Source: Zymoseptoria tritici IPO323
Taxonomy: Eukaryota > Ascomycota > Dothideomycetes > Mycosphaerellales > Mycosphaerellaceae
DNA length: 64,000 nt
Assembly (NCBI RefSeq): GCF_000219625.1
Contig: NC_018212.1
Coordinates: 682,001-746,000 of the forward strand
Direction: 5' to 3'
This document shows positions 8,464 to 20,511 of this stretch, one piece after another (position 1 is the first letter of the stretch; each line of letters begins with the position of its first letter). The translations under genes and the position numbers were made by a program. Under the pieces are notes generated by a model that was not told the origin of the DNA, did not search any database, and saw only the letters and a program-made list of their open reading frames with translations.

Positions 8464-10552
8464 GTCAATTCCCACGTCCAGCTTCTTGGGAGCGGCGGTG
8501 TAACAATCGTCGCATGCGCATCACGCGAATGTGCGGGATAGAGCAAGTGGGTCTTGTCCAGGGGAATGTAATATTATGTGCGTTGCTGGAGCCTGGTAGG
8601 ATGTTTCCGTCTATTCTGGGAATCGAGGGCTGACGTCGTCTCCAACTTTTGCGACTGGGCCCGGGCATGCGATCCTTGCTTCCGATCTTGCCGGGGCCGA
8701 CATCCTTGCAAGAGTCTATCCGACCGCATGGTCAGTGGTGGACTTCAGGGGACATGCAACACGCTCTGTAGCCTCTGTTTAGGATCACAAGGCACTACGA
8801 CATGAGACTCAACAATGGCAGAATGCCACAAGAAGTCGACCATGTTGGCGCTGACTAAGACGGAAGCGGGAGCTGCAAAATGGCGCATCGCTTTTGAGGG
8901 AGCTGATTGGCACGACGGGTGCTATACGATGATCGTGGATGAATGCGGAGGGTCGAAACATTGGATCACATCAAAACAAGGCTGACGAGGCGGCCAACCG
9001 TTTCCGACTCTTCAACAGGCCAGAGAGGGGCTTCGACATACCCGAAATGGCTGCGGATGAGGCGTACATGATCGTCCTCTTGCGCAACACCTCCAGTCCG
9101 CCATGGCAAGACCCAATAGTTTTGGCCCTCTGAAGGTCAACAAGCGGATGTTACCTCTGCAGTCCCGCTCAATCCGAGCTGCACGACTTGCACCTGAGTG
9201 GCTTGGAGTACTTTGAGCATGAGAACGGAGATACTGACTGACGGTTTAAAAGGCACAATGAGTCTCTCGAACTAGCCGGAGGTGGTAATCGCATACACGC
9301 TGGTGCCGTAAGCGAAAGATCTGCTTCGCCAATCTCATCGATTACCAGCAGCTGTGCTCTCGGACAACGCCGAAAGCCAGTCCCAAGCAGGCATGTATCG
9401 ACACTGGGTACGGCAACGGCAACCCCAACGGTGGCATGGTGCACCGCAAAGACGGGTGGTTGTTCCTGCAGATTTATGCACAGCTTCCTGACCGTTTCAA
9501 TCGTCACTAAACTCTGCATTCATCGACACGTTGCGGTTGGCGCTCGGTACAGTACCCACTGATTTCACTAGTAGCTGACCCTCGTCCCCACCTGCACGGC
9601 GGCGACCCCGGCCGTTGGTATACTGAGCTCGTGCATGCCCTGTCATCAGTCTCGGCCCCATGCAGCAGCACGAAGTGGAGTCAAAGCTGCAACTAAGGAC
9701 CATGGACGATATGGAATCATGACTAGGCACGGCATCCATTTTTGGCCTCCAGGGAAGATCGCATGCCTTGCATGGTGCTGAATTGCCAAGTTGAGCATAT
9801 CCAGTGCCTTTTGGTTGGTGTGGCGCCGCTCTGGCTTGCACCGCTATGCACGATTTAAGGTACCGGCTTCTGTTTGCAGTTGACATGCTGATCGCTGTAG
9901 GGAGGTAACACTAGCGGTGTGGAGAGTGAAAGTATCCGCATCCTCTTCGGGCGCCAAACTGCCCTCATGAGAAACGAAGCGTGAGTGCGGTCGCCCGCTG
10001 CAGCCAATCGTCGTCGCCGACCCGCAACTACGAGCCATTGCATTTCATCGAGCTCTCCACTGCTTTGCAGCATATCCTACCGACGGTCTGGCTCTCGTGG
10101 CTCAGCTCGCTCGTGACGGTACAACGCCGATTCTTGCTCTCTCGGGTTGGTCGACGACCGGGACACACGTGCGTGAGCTAAGGTAGGCAGGCCTGAGAAA
10201 CCTCACCTACGCCATTTCCGAAATTGTCGATTCTTTGCAATCGAAAAGCGACTTTGTTGGCGCGAGTTGCTGCACAAGCACAAAATCGTCGCCACCATTT
10301 CTACCAATTGTATTTCGGGAGTCCCTATATTGGCGATACATCGCAATGGCTGCACCAGCAGTGCGTATTGAAGCGCCGCCGATGGCCTCAACCACCACAC
10401 CAGCTGGCCTACATATAACGACACCGCCGACCCCTTGGAGTGATCGACCGTTACTCACAGCCATCCCGACCAACGTGAACAACGATCACCAAACAACCCA
10501 TCTATCACAGAAAGCATCTGGACTCTTGGATATACATCTACACCTCAAGCCA
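8464..10552. other. Unresolved region with coding-like fragments
   Basis: There is no secure gene. Forward-strand fragments look coding but lie in different frames: 8815-8988 (57 codons from an ATG, MAECHKKSTM), 8939-9133 (RFRLFNRPERGFDIPEMAAD), and a stretch ending at about 9510 (GYGNGNPNGGMVHRKDGWLF, stop after PDRFNRH). They could be exons of one gene or the remains of one. A hairpin-repeat copy lies between the last two. From 9,520 to 10,550 I see only short ORFs; the last 200 bp are presumably the promoter and leader of the transcription-factor-like gene. Confidence 0.35.
9160..9234 (-). repeat. Hairpin repeat, dispersed copy
   Basis: The forward strand reads GTCCCGCTCAAT, GCTGCACGACTTGCACCTGA, GTGGCTTGGAGT, and TTTGAGCATGAGAACGGAGA. 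This is the reverse complement of the clathrin-intron unit along its whole length. Copies at 8.1 and 9.2 kb share the CTGCACGACTT and CACCT(T/G)AGTG blocks. Confidence 0.7.
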
Positions 10553-11648
10553 ATGGCCAACCCACAAAATGCCGAGCAGTCGAGGCGTCGTTCGGCCGGA
10601 AGCGGGCCTGGCTCGCCAGCCTCAACCCAATCTGACGGCGTCAGCGGTGTGTTTCCTTTCCCCTTCCTTTGACTGATCACCGTCATGCCTGAAGATGCAG
10701 AGACTGACAGCAACACAGGTCGTAAATCAACGTCTGGGGAACGCCCTGTTGACTTTCGGTTTCTGAACTTTTCCAACCCGCAGGAAGCGAAGAATGCGCA
10801 GACTCGCAAGAGTGTACGCAGTCATGTCACCACAGGACAACATCGAAACGCTCGAAAAGCCGCTGCCGAAAGCGCCAAGCAGTCGAGGAAAGGCTCTCAG
10901 CCTTCATCAGCAACAGTTTCCGACGTCGATACGGACAGTCCCGATGCCTCATCACCAACGACACCTCCTCTGGGAGCTCAACTACCCAGACTCAACCCTC
11001 TCGACCTATACCCTGAGTCATGGCACTCGTCTCTACGTCCCGTCATGGTAAGCACCTCAAAGGACTCCCGACTCCTGCGACCACGCTGACAGGCTTCAGG
11101 ACCACTTTATCAATACCATGTCCGTCGACGTTCCCGAAACCGACCCTTCAACACGAGAGTTCATCAGAACGCAATTCATGAGTCTCATCTTCTCCGACGC
11201 CGCCTCACTTCATACCTTGATCCTCCTCGCATCGTCACACTACTCCAAAGTCCGCGGCCAACCCTCCCACTCCATCGACATCCTCCAGCTTCGCGGCATG
11301 GCCATCCAAGAGATCAATCGCGCGCTGGTCGACTGTCAACCCAGCGGCCGTGCCACCAGCGATCGCATGATCGCCGCAGTCGGCAAGATGGCCACCTACG
11401 AGCTCCTCTTCGGCCAGCGTGACGCCTTCCACACCCACATGACAGGCCTACAACGACTCGTCGCCATGCGCGGCGGGCTACAAACACTCGGACTCAACGG
11501 CTTTCTCGAGCGCACGCTGCTTTGGCTGGACGTGAACGCTGCACAGATTACCGGCTCGCCAAATCTCTACTTTCCTCCGTCCACCTATCCCTCCACGAGA
11601 GGCCACCCATCTCCTGACCGGAGACTCTTCGTCATGGGTCTGTCATGA
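10553..11648 (+). CDS. Fungal-specific transcription-factor-like protein ('tachykinin family' type)
   Basis: Three exons (10553-10646, 10719-11047, 11100-11648) encode 323 residues. A Ser-rich N-terminus leads to the block DFRFLNFSNPQEAKNAQTRK, followed by a basic patch (RKSVRSHV, QHRNARKA) and an acidic/Ser-Thr spacer. The C-terminal half is helical and resembles the fungal-specific transcription factor domain of Fungal_trans_2/DUF3468 proteins (RTQFMSLIFSDAASLHTLIL, ATYELLFGQRDAFHTHMTGL, MRGGLQTLGLNGFLERTLLW). No Zn(II)2Cys6 cluster is present, as is usual for the ascomycete proteins annotated 'tachykinin family'. Introns of 72 and 52 nt have GTGTGT and GTAAGC donors and CAG acceptors and keep the frame. 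In-frame ATGs further upstream (10235-frame, 10346, 10382) could extend the N-terminus. A regulatory role is inferred from the family only. Confidence 0.7.
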
Positions 11649-13665
11649 CCTCATCCGCCTGCGGTATACAATGGTGTTCCCGCGGCGATACCGACGAAGA
11701 TCATCCCATCCGTTGGTTCGATATGCTGCCTCCGATAATTGCTCCACACAACTATTGGCGACGTGGCGTTGAAATGGCGCATTGTCAGAGCGCGGGACCG
11801 AGGCAAAGGGCAAAATGAAGGGCAAGTCGAAGCTGTGGACTGTCTCCAGCCAGACGTGGACCGCTAGTAGTGGGAGCGTGGCGTCCTTGTTCCCGAGCAG
11901 CGGCGGTATACGATATTTGGCGTCAAGAGGAACGAGCAACTGCATATTTCTCCACTGCGGGAGTCATCATCAGCGCTGGACACTGGGCTGTCGGAATCTG
12001 GAAGCATTAGGGGCGCAATCTGTAACTATATGGAATAGGAGACAAATCGAGACCGCATTGAATATGTACTTGTGTTCTCTGCCTCCAGTTGGTGGGAGGG
12101 CCAATACCGATGGCGAGCCAGGCCCAGACCGCTACCTCGACGCACTGCGCAACAAAGCTACACATGCATCTCAACTCTCAACGCACAATACGCCTCGCAT
12201 TTTCAGTCGCAAGCAGAACCCATCTGGGCCTGGCTGAAAATTTACTGCGGAACGATACGGAAGTCAGCAATACAACCCACCTCCGAAGCTTCGGAGATTT
12301 TTCTGAAGTGCAAATCGGAAGTGGAGTACTTCCTTTACTACACGTGCTTCCGCCCCGATGCTCGCGACATGCCAAGCGAGATCTGGACCCCATTCGATCG
12401 GAAGACCTTGTCGATCGCTAAATCAGTTGCTGCGAGCATCAGCCAGCGTTGCCTGAGTGGCATCACGATACCAGCGAGAGGTCGGAATTGCTGCAGTGCT
12501 GTACTGAGAGGTCGAATTTGATCGTAGCTTCTTGAACAGTCAATCAAAAGCACGTGGAAGGATTGTATACCGTGGTTCAACGACGTCGTTCTCCACCACA
12601 TGCTGTGGGCACTCGGCAGGTACCTGAACTCAAAGCCCCGCTCTCTCAACGGCATCGGGGCCGATGCTCCGTCGCGTGTGCGGCTCGTTTGCTCGCACGA
12701 ACATACCTCTCAATATTGTGTGAAGTTATCTGTGCCGCATTCTGGCATGTCGAATGGAGACTGGAGGCCTGCAAGGTGCGAGGACACTTCGCAGTCACGA
12801 TCCATAGCGGGTATGCTCGGATAAGGCGAGGCCAGCGGTCCAGTGGAAGCAGCTCTGGAGCTCGATCGAGCCGCTAGCTTGATTTCCTACGGACGGAAGC
12901 GCCATCGCGGGCTAACCTTCTTGGGCAGACGCATATCCGCTGGTTGGAGCAAAAGAAGGGTCGGTAATTTGGTACCTCTCGCAGACACGAAGGAGCTTGT
13001 GAGCCAACGCTGTTGTCAGAGTCACGCTGTAGCGCAGTAGCTCAAGGCATGATTCGGGATTTTGTAGCCGAGCGGCATGAGATGCTTCCGGGTTGAGTAG
13101 TTGAAGTGGACTGAGCCCAGGCTGGTCTCCAGCCGGCAAAGAGCTATTAGATAACAAAGAGCGGCGCATGGCGATCGGCTATTTGAATGAAGCCAGTACT
13201 ATGACGCATCAGATATGAGCAAACGTACCTTAGAATTGAGGCGGACGTCAAAGCAAGGAGAAGCACAAAGTGCGGTGAAGTTTTAGTGTGGTGGTCGCGG
13301 GAGCTAACTTGATCAGGACGTTACGGAGCGGAGGTCGAAAGCTGTAAAATGGAAACAATCAGTCAAAGTGCCATCAATTCTTCTCTCGCTCTGCATCTGA
13401 GGTATTTCGTCGCCCAACCATCGCTATCGAACGCGCAAGACAGTAATTGGCCTCCATGAGCCGTCACTGGGTGCACCCGATACAACGGGCAATGACTGCT
13501 CGTTCGGCGTGTCCTGCCTCCTACACAGTCGCTCCGCACAGACTCTTTACTACGTGACGTAATTTAACATCTTTCCTTCTACTACTACTACCTTCTATCT
13601 ACTACTACTGCTACCTTCCTTCTTATATATAGGGCTGGCTCGAGTCTTTTGCGGAGCGCCTAAGG
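11649..13665. other. Gene-poor flank to the left of the RIP-mutated element
   Basis: No gene can be supported. The forward ORF at 12072-12521 contains a stretch that reads like protein (WTPFDRKTLSIAKSVAASIS), but it has no recognisable family and no exon partners. From about 13,560 the sequence turns into TAC/CTA-rich simple repeats and then into the CpA-depleted element. Confidence 0.45.
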
Positions 13666-13725
13666 AAAAGATTAGCAAAATAGGCGCTTTTTACACCCTT
13701 ACTAAAGCTAGATTTCTACTACTTT
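13666..13725 (+). repeat. Left terminal inverted repeat of the RIP-mutated element
   Basis: AAAAGATTAGCAAAATAGGC, then GCTTTTTAC and CCTTACTAAA, pair with the reverse complement of the right end (AAAAGATTCGCTAAAGGGGC, GCTTTTAG, CCTTAAAA). The first 26 bp match at roughly 22 positions; weaker similarity (ATT-CTAC) continues inward for about 60 bp. The exact outer end and a target-site duplication could not be fixed. Confidence 0.6.
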
Positions 13726-14829
13726 TGTAAACAGCTTTACAACTAAGACCTATATACAGAATCGCTACAAAATAGTCCTAGAGAATTATATAGTATACTA
13801 ATTAAACGTTTCTAAACTACTATATATAGTAAACTACGAGCTATATAAATTATATAGTTAGGCCTATTCGGATTAAGCTAGAAGAGGCTTAGATCTATAA
13901 CCGACAGCTATCTAAGAATCGACCTTAAGTTAACTACTATACTATAGACGATAGCCGCGGACACTAAACAAGACCCGTAGAATTACCTCTAACTATCGCC
14001 GTAGTCGCGCGCCTTCGCGAAACCTCGATTTCGATACCCTATCGACCGTCTACCTCTAAGACCCTAATACCCTTATACGGCGACGAGGAGGTCGTTTCTA
14101 GTCCGGTAAACGACTTTATCTCTATCTAGGTTACTCTAGATAGCTCTAAGAAGCTTTACGTAGAAGCTATAAGACAATAGCGACTACTAGTAGTAGCGAG
14201 GTCGGTAGAAGTTACTACGTAATGCGCGAAGTTTGCTACACCGTCGCTAGCCTTATCGACAAGTCGAGCAATCCTCTTCGCGTTGTCGCTGTCGTTGTCT
14301 TTGTCTTAGTAATTATTATAGCTCTACTCCGTAACGTAAATTGCTAACTATCTAGGCGTACTAGTCGCCGCCTTTTAAGGCCTTCCTCTAACCTCCTTCT
14401 AGAAGTTTACTACCGTATTAACGCACAACTCGACACTAACCTTTACGACTATAGCGCTACCTAAGGGCCTCCCCGGCAAGTCGAAGAAATAGGAGCGCGT
14501 AGGCGCTATAAAATAAGCCGATGTACTACGCCTACTATAACTCCTAGGTCGTTTAGTACTTGCTCGACCTCCTCCGTACTTTAGCGACGAAACGTTAGCC
14601 TCTCGACTAGTACAACCTACACTAGATACGCTAGGCCCCGAGTAGTATACGCACTTCTCGGACAGGTACGACAGCATCTATAGCATAAAACTCGAAGAGC
14701 TCTAGATACTCGTATCCGATGCTAGCCTTAACATCTACGCTGTCCTACTTTAGAAGGACATTATCGCTAACGGTCTAGAGCGCATCCTCGAGTAGTTTTA
14801 TCTAGGCAAAGGCTTTAAGCCGTTACAAT

Positions 14830-17690
14830 TCTAGATCGATATACTCTATACTCTTATCTTCGTAAAGAAGGACGTGTTGTCTATCGCTAAGACTAGCGCC
14901 GGTAAGAGTCTACTCTACTACGGCTTCTATCTATTAACCGGGCAAACTGTAGTACAGATTATCCCTCTAAGTCGTATTAGGGAGGAGTAGAAGTCTAACA
15001 TCGACATAGCTACGCGCTAGCTAAGTAAAGTTAGGTTAGTAAACGTCGCTCTAATTACCGCCGAGACTCTTTAGCAAGATATAAAGATGTATAAGAAGGT
15101 CGAGAAGGGTAAGTTCGGGTATATTATCCTTAGCCTAGAGTAGGCCTACCGTAAAGACTTCTGTAAGTGCTTGCTCGAAATAGGCGACAGCATCGGCATG
15201 TTCGCTATCGACGAGGTCTATATTATATATAAGTAGGGTGTTTAGTTCCGTAAGTCTATTAGGTCTGTATCCTTAACTCCGCTAACCCTTTATAGGTAAG
15301 AAGTTTGCGTAGATCTATGCGCTACGCGGCATCGTTCCTTAGGACACGGTATAGCTCGGTGCTTTAGCAACCTTCGTAGGGGAGACTAGGGAGTATTTAA
15401 GGATCTAGGTAGGATTCCGTAAACTCGGTTATAAGGCGTTTATAACTAAGATTATCTAAGCTAGCATCGATCGGACTAATATTATATATCTGCTCTCGCT
15501 ACTCTCGGACAAGTAGCTCGGCAATTATAATGCGCTATACTTCCTACTAAAGAGCGCGGTTAATAAGAACAACAATCTAACACCGGAGCGCATCGAGAAG
15601 ACGCTAGTGTTTAAGGACGGCCGCAAGTCGATTAAGAACATAAACTATAATCTGCGCTACTAGCTCGTAGACTTAACTAAGGACAATACTAGCGAACAGA
15701 AGAAGTACCGCTTTAGTAGATTAGATCGTCGACTAGATATATACTAGGTAGTTTCCTAGTACACTACGTATCTACCTCCGCACGACTAAGATATAAGGTA
15801 TATAGAATATAAGAAGCTAGGTGTTAAGTCTACGGTCCGCATTATGTGTAGTACTCCCTCTATAGCCCTCGGCTATAATGTCGGCGACATTATGCTAGTT
15901 ATCGTATAGAAGCTACTAATTACTAAGGATATCGACGACATTGTTTAGAAGTGTAGCCGCTGTGTCCGTAAGCCTAGATTGTACGGCACGTTCGTATAGT
16001 TCTTCCCTTAGTAGCTCGATAATGCATAGAGAGAGGTGCCGGAAAACTCTAAGTACGATTTAATAATTATCCGTAGACGTGCACAAACGCTATACTAGCC
16101 TAAACCCCCTTAGGGCAACTAGTATACGACATATTAACTAAGCGGTCTGCGCAATGTTATAGCACTAGGAGAAGATACCGACGGCGATACGGAATATCGA
16201 CTAGAGGGTAGTAACGATAACTAGAATAAGGATGCTATAGGTAACAAGAAGGACTAGACTAAGTAGTAGATAGCGTCGCGAGAGAAAATAGCTAAGATTA
16301 TTCGCCTTACGCTTAATAGTTAATATCTGCCCGTCTTCTAATACTAGCGTAGGGTGCTAAACTATTACTACGAGGAGCATATAAAGATGTACGAATCGGA
16401 GCCTATCGATCTAGATAAGTGCTATAGTATATGTCGTCTAGAGCTACTTAAGTTCCTCGTATAGGACAAGGAGCCTCCGGAAGTACTACGTCTACTAAGA
16501 AAACTAAAGGCTAGATCGAAGCAAGCGCTGTTCTTACTAAAGCTAAAGAAGATCCTGTCTCGCCTTACTCGCAATATATTAGCGAGCGATCCGGAGAACA
16601 ACGTTAGCAACCTTATATAGCCCGTACTATATAACATGTTCGTTATAGACAAGTACGTCCTAGAGCTCTACTAGTGTGCTCGCTACTAGGTCTTCGAGAA
16701 GCCGAAGCTAGGAGATGTCTTTAAGCGTAGTAATGTTCGAGAAACGGCTCTAGGATTTGTAGTATAGTATGCCGCTAGGGGAAAGGACAATATTAGACTT
16801 AAAGCACTAACTATTAAGATCGCGAAAGCTGTGCTAGAAGTCTATAAGGAGCACGCATAGCTTCTAAAGGACAACCGGGCTAAGACGGCTACAAATGCCG
16901 CATCTACGAAGAGCAAAGGCAAGTAGCCGGCGACACGCCTAGTAGATAATGTGTAGCAGACGCCCGCTAAGCGGTAGGCAGCATTCTTAGAGCGCACGAA
17001 CGGCTCTATAGCGAAGTCTACGCTCCTCTAACAGTCGCTTACGAACGCCGGTAAGGTAAGTAGTAGTGCACCTCTACTAAAGAAGCGAGGCAGGCTACTA
17101 AAGAATACACCTAAGACTAAGACTAATCCTAAGAGATAAGAAAAGCGCGGACGCGAGCAGGACTAAGAGGAAGATAGACTCCGCTATTAAGAGAAACGTA
17201 TTAGTAGTCTAGGTCTCTTCCGTAGAGGTAGTCGCGCAACTCTATCTATATCTACTACCGGTCTATCTACTACCGGTCTATCTACTACCGGTCTATCTAC
17301 TGCCGGTCTATCTACTACCGAACCTTCTACTACCGAACCTTCTACTCCTACTCTAGTAATACCCTCCGCCGGAGAGATTTAGGCAGATGTGCGTAAAGCT
17401 AATCGTACGGTTCGCCGTAGTAGCCGGAGCATAATACCTTCTCGTAGACTTTAAGAGAGTAGGGCTGTTAAAGAAGAGTTCGGCCTCGCCCTAGGAGAAG
17501 AAGATAAGGACTTTAAGGAGCTAGAGTCTCCGATGCGTGTCCGTAGAGGTAGTAGTAGAGACAGTCTAGTATAGACTCGCCGAGAGTTAGAGTAGAGCGT
17601 CCGGAGTGCTAGATTGTATACGAGTATTAGACCTACGAGATAAATAGAGCTGTTAAGCTAGAATAGTACCGATCGTATGCTACATTGTCT
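14830..17690 (+). pseudogene. RecQ-like SF2 DNA helicase, destroyed by RIP
   Basis: The forward strand reads as a helicase if in-frame TAG codons are taken as former CAG. The Walker A motif is near 14,883-14,912 (KTSAGKSLLYYGFYLL), motif Ia region follows (IIPLSRI), and motif II is near 15,201-15,221 (FAIDEVY, where Tyr replaces the expected His, as a CpA-to-TpA change would cause). Motif VI is near 15,950-15,990 (KCSRCVRKPRLYG). The frame changes once near 15,280, which is either a lost intron or an indel. The C-terminal part is Lys/Arg-rich and ends in Ser/Thr repeats. Motif order and the CGR-type motif VI resemble RecQ helicases, including the telomere-linked fungal ones. No intact product can be made. 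The N-terminal limit is uncertain and coding may start nearer 13,860. Confidence 0.7.
17251..17350 (+). repeat. 15-bp minisatellite
   Basis: Tandem TCTACTACCGGTCTA units, about five copies, then a TCTACTACCGAACCT variant. The repeat lies in the frame of the helicase pseudogene C-terminus and would encode a Ser-Thr-Thr-Gly-Leu repeat. Confidence 0.85.
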
Positions 17691-17736
17691 ACTTACTTCC
17701 TTATCCTTATATCTATGTCCTTATGCCCGCGTCGAA

Positions 17737-17855
17737 CGTCTTAAACTATCGTCTTAAACTATCGTCTTAAACTATCGTCTTAAACTATCGTCTTAAACTA
17801 TCGTCTTAAACTATCGTCTTAATTATCGTCTTAATTATCGTCTTAATTATCGTCT
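17737..17855 (+). repeat. 13/12-bp minisatellite
   Basis: About six copies of CGTCTTAAACTAT grade into copies of CGTCTTAATTAT just downstream of the helicase pseudogene. Confidence 0.85.
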
Positions 17856-18400
17856 CGAATCGTCGTCTTCTAGTTCCGGTGTAGCTTTATTCGTCTAGGT
17901 AGAGCTACTAGTAACTCCGTCTATTGTTGTAATCGGATCGGATATAAGGCGTATATATTAATATAAAGGAGGAAGAGGACTTAGAATGCGACGATAGGAA
18001 GGAAGCATTAAGCGGGTGCAGCCGCCTACGTATATTACCTATTATGTGCGTATAAATTTCGTTACGGCCTCGCGTTATCCTAGATCGTCGAGACTTCTTC
18101 TCTATAATAATAATACGACTTTGCGACGACGATAATACGACTCGAGACTCTATTATATTACTTTATCGAGAACACGATCTATACGCGAGAACTACCCGAC
18201 TCGGAATGTTAAGTATAAACATAGTCTCTACCTCGACCTTTAGAACTAGAACTAGAATTCGAAGTCGTTGTCCTAATATAACTCGTTGTCCTAACATAAA
18301 TCGACATATTAGGACAACGAACTCTATCTAGAAATCTAGAGCGACATAATTAGTTTCGAGGAGAAAGAGAAGAGCATAACATAACATAACCGTAGATATG

Positions 18401-18470
18401 TAGGACAATATATAGGACGATATATAGGACGATATGTAGGACGATATGTAGGACGATATATAGGACGAGG
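18401..18470 (+). repeat. 12-bp minisatellite
   Basis: TAGGACGATATA/TAGGACGATATG units in tandem, five to six copies, in noncoding RIP-mutated DNA. Confidence 0.85.
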
Positions 18471-18963
18471 TAAACGGGAAGGATATAGTTAGAGTTAAGA
18501 CGAGGAGGATAAGGAGGATAATTAGAACACTACTAACAGCTTCTATACCGATATCGTGCTAGCCTAGACTATTAGCTAGGACTCTTAGCTAGACGCTCCT
18601 AGTAGCGCTATCGAAGCTAAGGAAGAGACTAACATATTAGCTAAGTCTACTACATCTTACCGCTATGCTCCGGCCGTCCGCCCTCGAGAAACGACTATTA
18701 CCGCTATTAAACCCGATTCCTTATTAGCTTATTAAATAGCTGCAACAAATGCATAGTTACCTAACCGTCTCCGACCTTACCGCCCTACGAACCTCGAATC
18801 TACGACTATTGCACCGCCACTAACGCTACATATTCACACCTTAATATACTATTGTTTCTTAACGCGGGCATCCTTCTAATTGTCTAATAGCTCGCTACTA
18901 GAAAGACGGCATAGCTTAATAGTAGTGCGTACGATAATAAATGCCCGTTTACGTCGTATCGAT

Positions 18964-18976
18964 ATACCTATTTACC
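18964..18976 (+). repeat. 5' target-site duplication of the LINE
   Basis: ATACCTATTTACC here is repeated exactly at 24575-24587. The sequence on its left is CpA-depleted; that on its right has normal CpA content. Confidence 0.85.
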
Positions 18977-19945
18977 CATCGACATCCGCACTTCCATTGC
19001 ACACCCAATATTGACCCGATTATCACCAAACACGCACCATTCGAAAGCCCTTATCAAGGCCATTCCAACGAACCCGCATTCACTACGCTGCCCTCAAAAC
19101 CCACGCCGCTACTGGAGTTCAAAGATTCACCTTGTTGCCCCCTTTGGGGTGCAAATTTTCAAGGACGCTGGACCCTGAACTCCGGGATTTGGCCCCCACC
19201 TCCGAAACCTTATTCCGACCTCACCTCCCCCACACTCGAAACATTCCCTGTTTAGGGCATTGCACAAGGAAGGTTCACAACCTGTACCACAACACTTCAA
19301 CACACCACAACACAACCAATACGCCGCCGATTCGGACGCCGTGTAGCCCGTTTGAAAGCCCTCGACGAGAGCTTTTATTCTAGCTATCAAACGCCTGATT
19401 TGGTCGAATTTTGAAAGAGCCAAAGGCCAAACAAGAGCAGTGTTCCCAGGATACACAAACATACACATACACATACACTCAGTTCTCTCTACACTAGAGT
19501 TACCTGTTGTCCTACGCCGCCGAGAGAGGAAGCTAAAGGAGCAGTGTAGTTTAGTAAGGACGAATTTGCACCTCTAGGGATTAGAGTAGTGGTACTAGCT
19601 GTATAGCTAGATACTCTGTATAGAGTATAGGCCTACCTTTCCCTAGAGACAAAGGTTGTCCCGAACCTGCTACGGCTACCCGCAGAACGCCTCTAAAGCC
19701 TGCTATAAAGACGCACGTTGCTGCAGGCTAGAGTACTTCCTAGAAGCAGAGGTATATTTATATATCTCTTCTCTCCTCTTTGAAGTATACCTTCTCCTAT
19801 ACTCTTGTATAGTAGGGAGAAGAGTGCCCTAGTGTCGCAAGTAGGCTAGGACCCGAACGCGATTGGAAATAGAGACGAACAAGCAGCCCTCTCGGCGTAA
19901 GACTGCTGAGCCTCTTTTCAAACAACAAACAACAACAACAAGACA
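18977..19945 (+). other. LINE 5' untranslated region
   Basis: This leader holds no credible gene. The first 500 bp are C-rich with intact CpA; an ACATAC run lies at about 19,459-19,480. From 19,490 to 19,900 the composition is closer to the LINE ORFs. LINE promoters are usually internal to this segment (family knowledge). The ORFs at 18941-19255 and 19127-19474 are chance frames crossing the insertion boundary or the leader. Confidence 0.65.
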
Positions 19946-20478
19946 ATGTCTACCGAGACGGAAATGACAGACGCAAGCTCAGCCCCTCAGACTCCAAAAG
20001 CTACGGCTAGAGGGGACGAGGAAGTTACGTTTGAGTCTCTCAAAACCCTGCCGTTGCCGGAGGAACTACTAAAAAGAACCGGCATTCCTTTCATACCTAG
20101 GAAAAGGCAAAACCCCTTCGAATTTAGTATCTCCCCGACTCGCAGCCCTTCTCTCGGAAAGAAACAAACACTCTCTTACACGCCCGCGAACGAGAAGATC
20201 CTACAAGCCCGACAGCTACTAGTCGAAGCGGCGGGGGATCTGGTCGGGTTTCCAGGAGAACAAACCCGGGTTCTCGACCTTCTCGAAGTCTTTCGGCACT
20301 TTACCGAGCGTACAGACTTTAGGACAACGTCCCAAATCCTCGCAAAGCAAGTCTCGAACCTCGAAATGACAACAAAGAAACTAGCAGCACAGGCGAAGAA
20401 GCCTACTTTCGCAGACGTTGTTAAGGGAGACAGCGGATCCGCTACCTCTACCTCTACCTCCTCGATAACAAAGACAAC

Positions 20479-20511
<33 letters not shown>

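Noticed and set aside
11649..12540. Continuation of the transcription-factor-like gene past its stop
   Set aside because: No consistent splice chain carries the frame beyond the TGA at 11,646-11,648, and proteins of this type commonly end shortly after a similar block.
18941..19474. Forward and reverse ORFs at the left edge of the LINE
   Set aside because: They cross the target-site duplication or lie in the LINE leader, and show no protein features.
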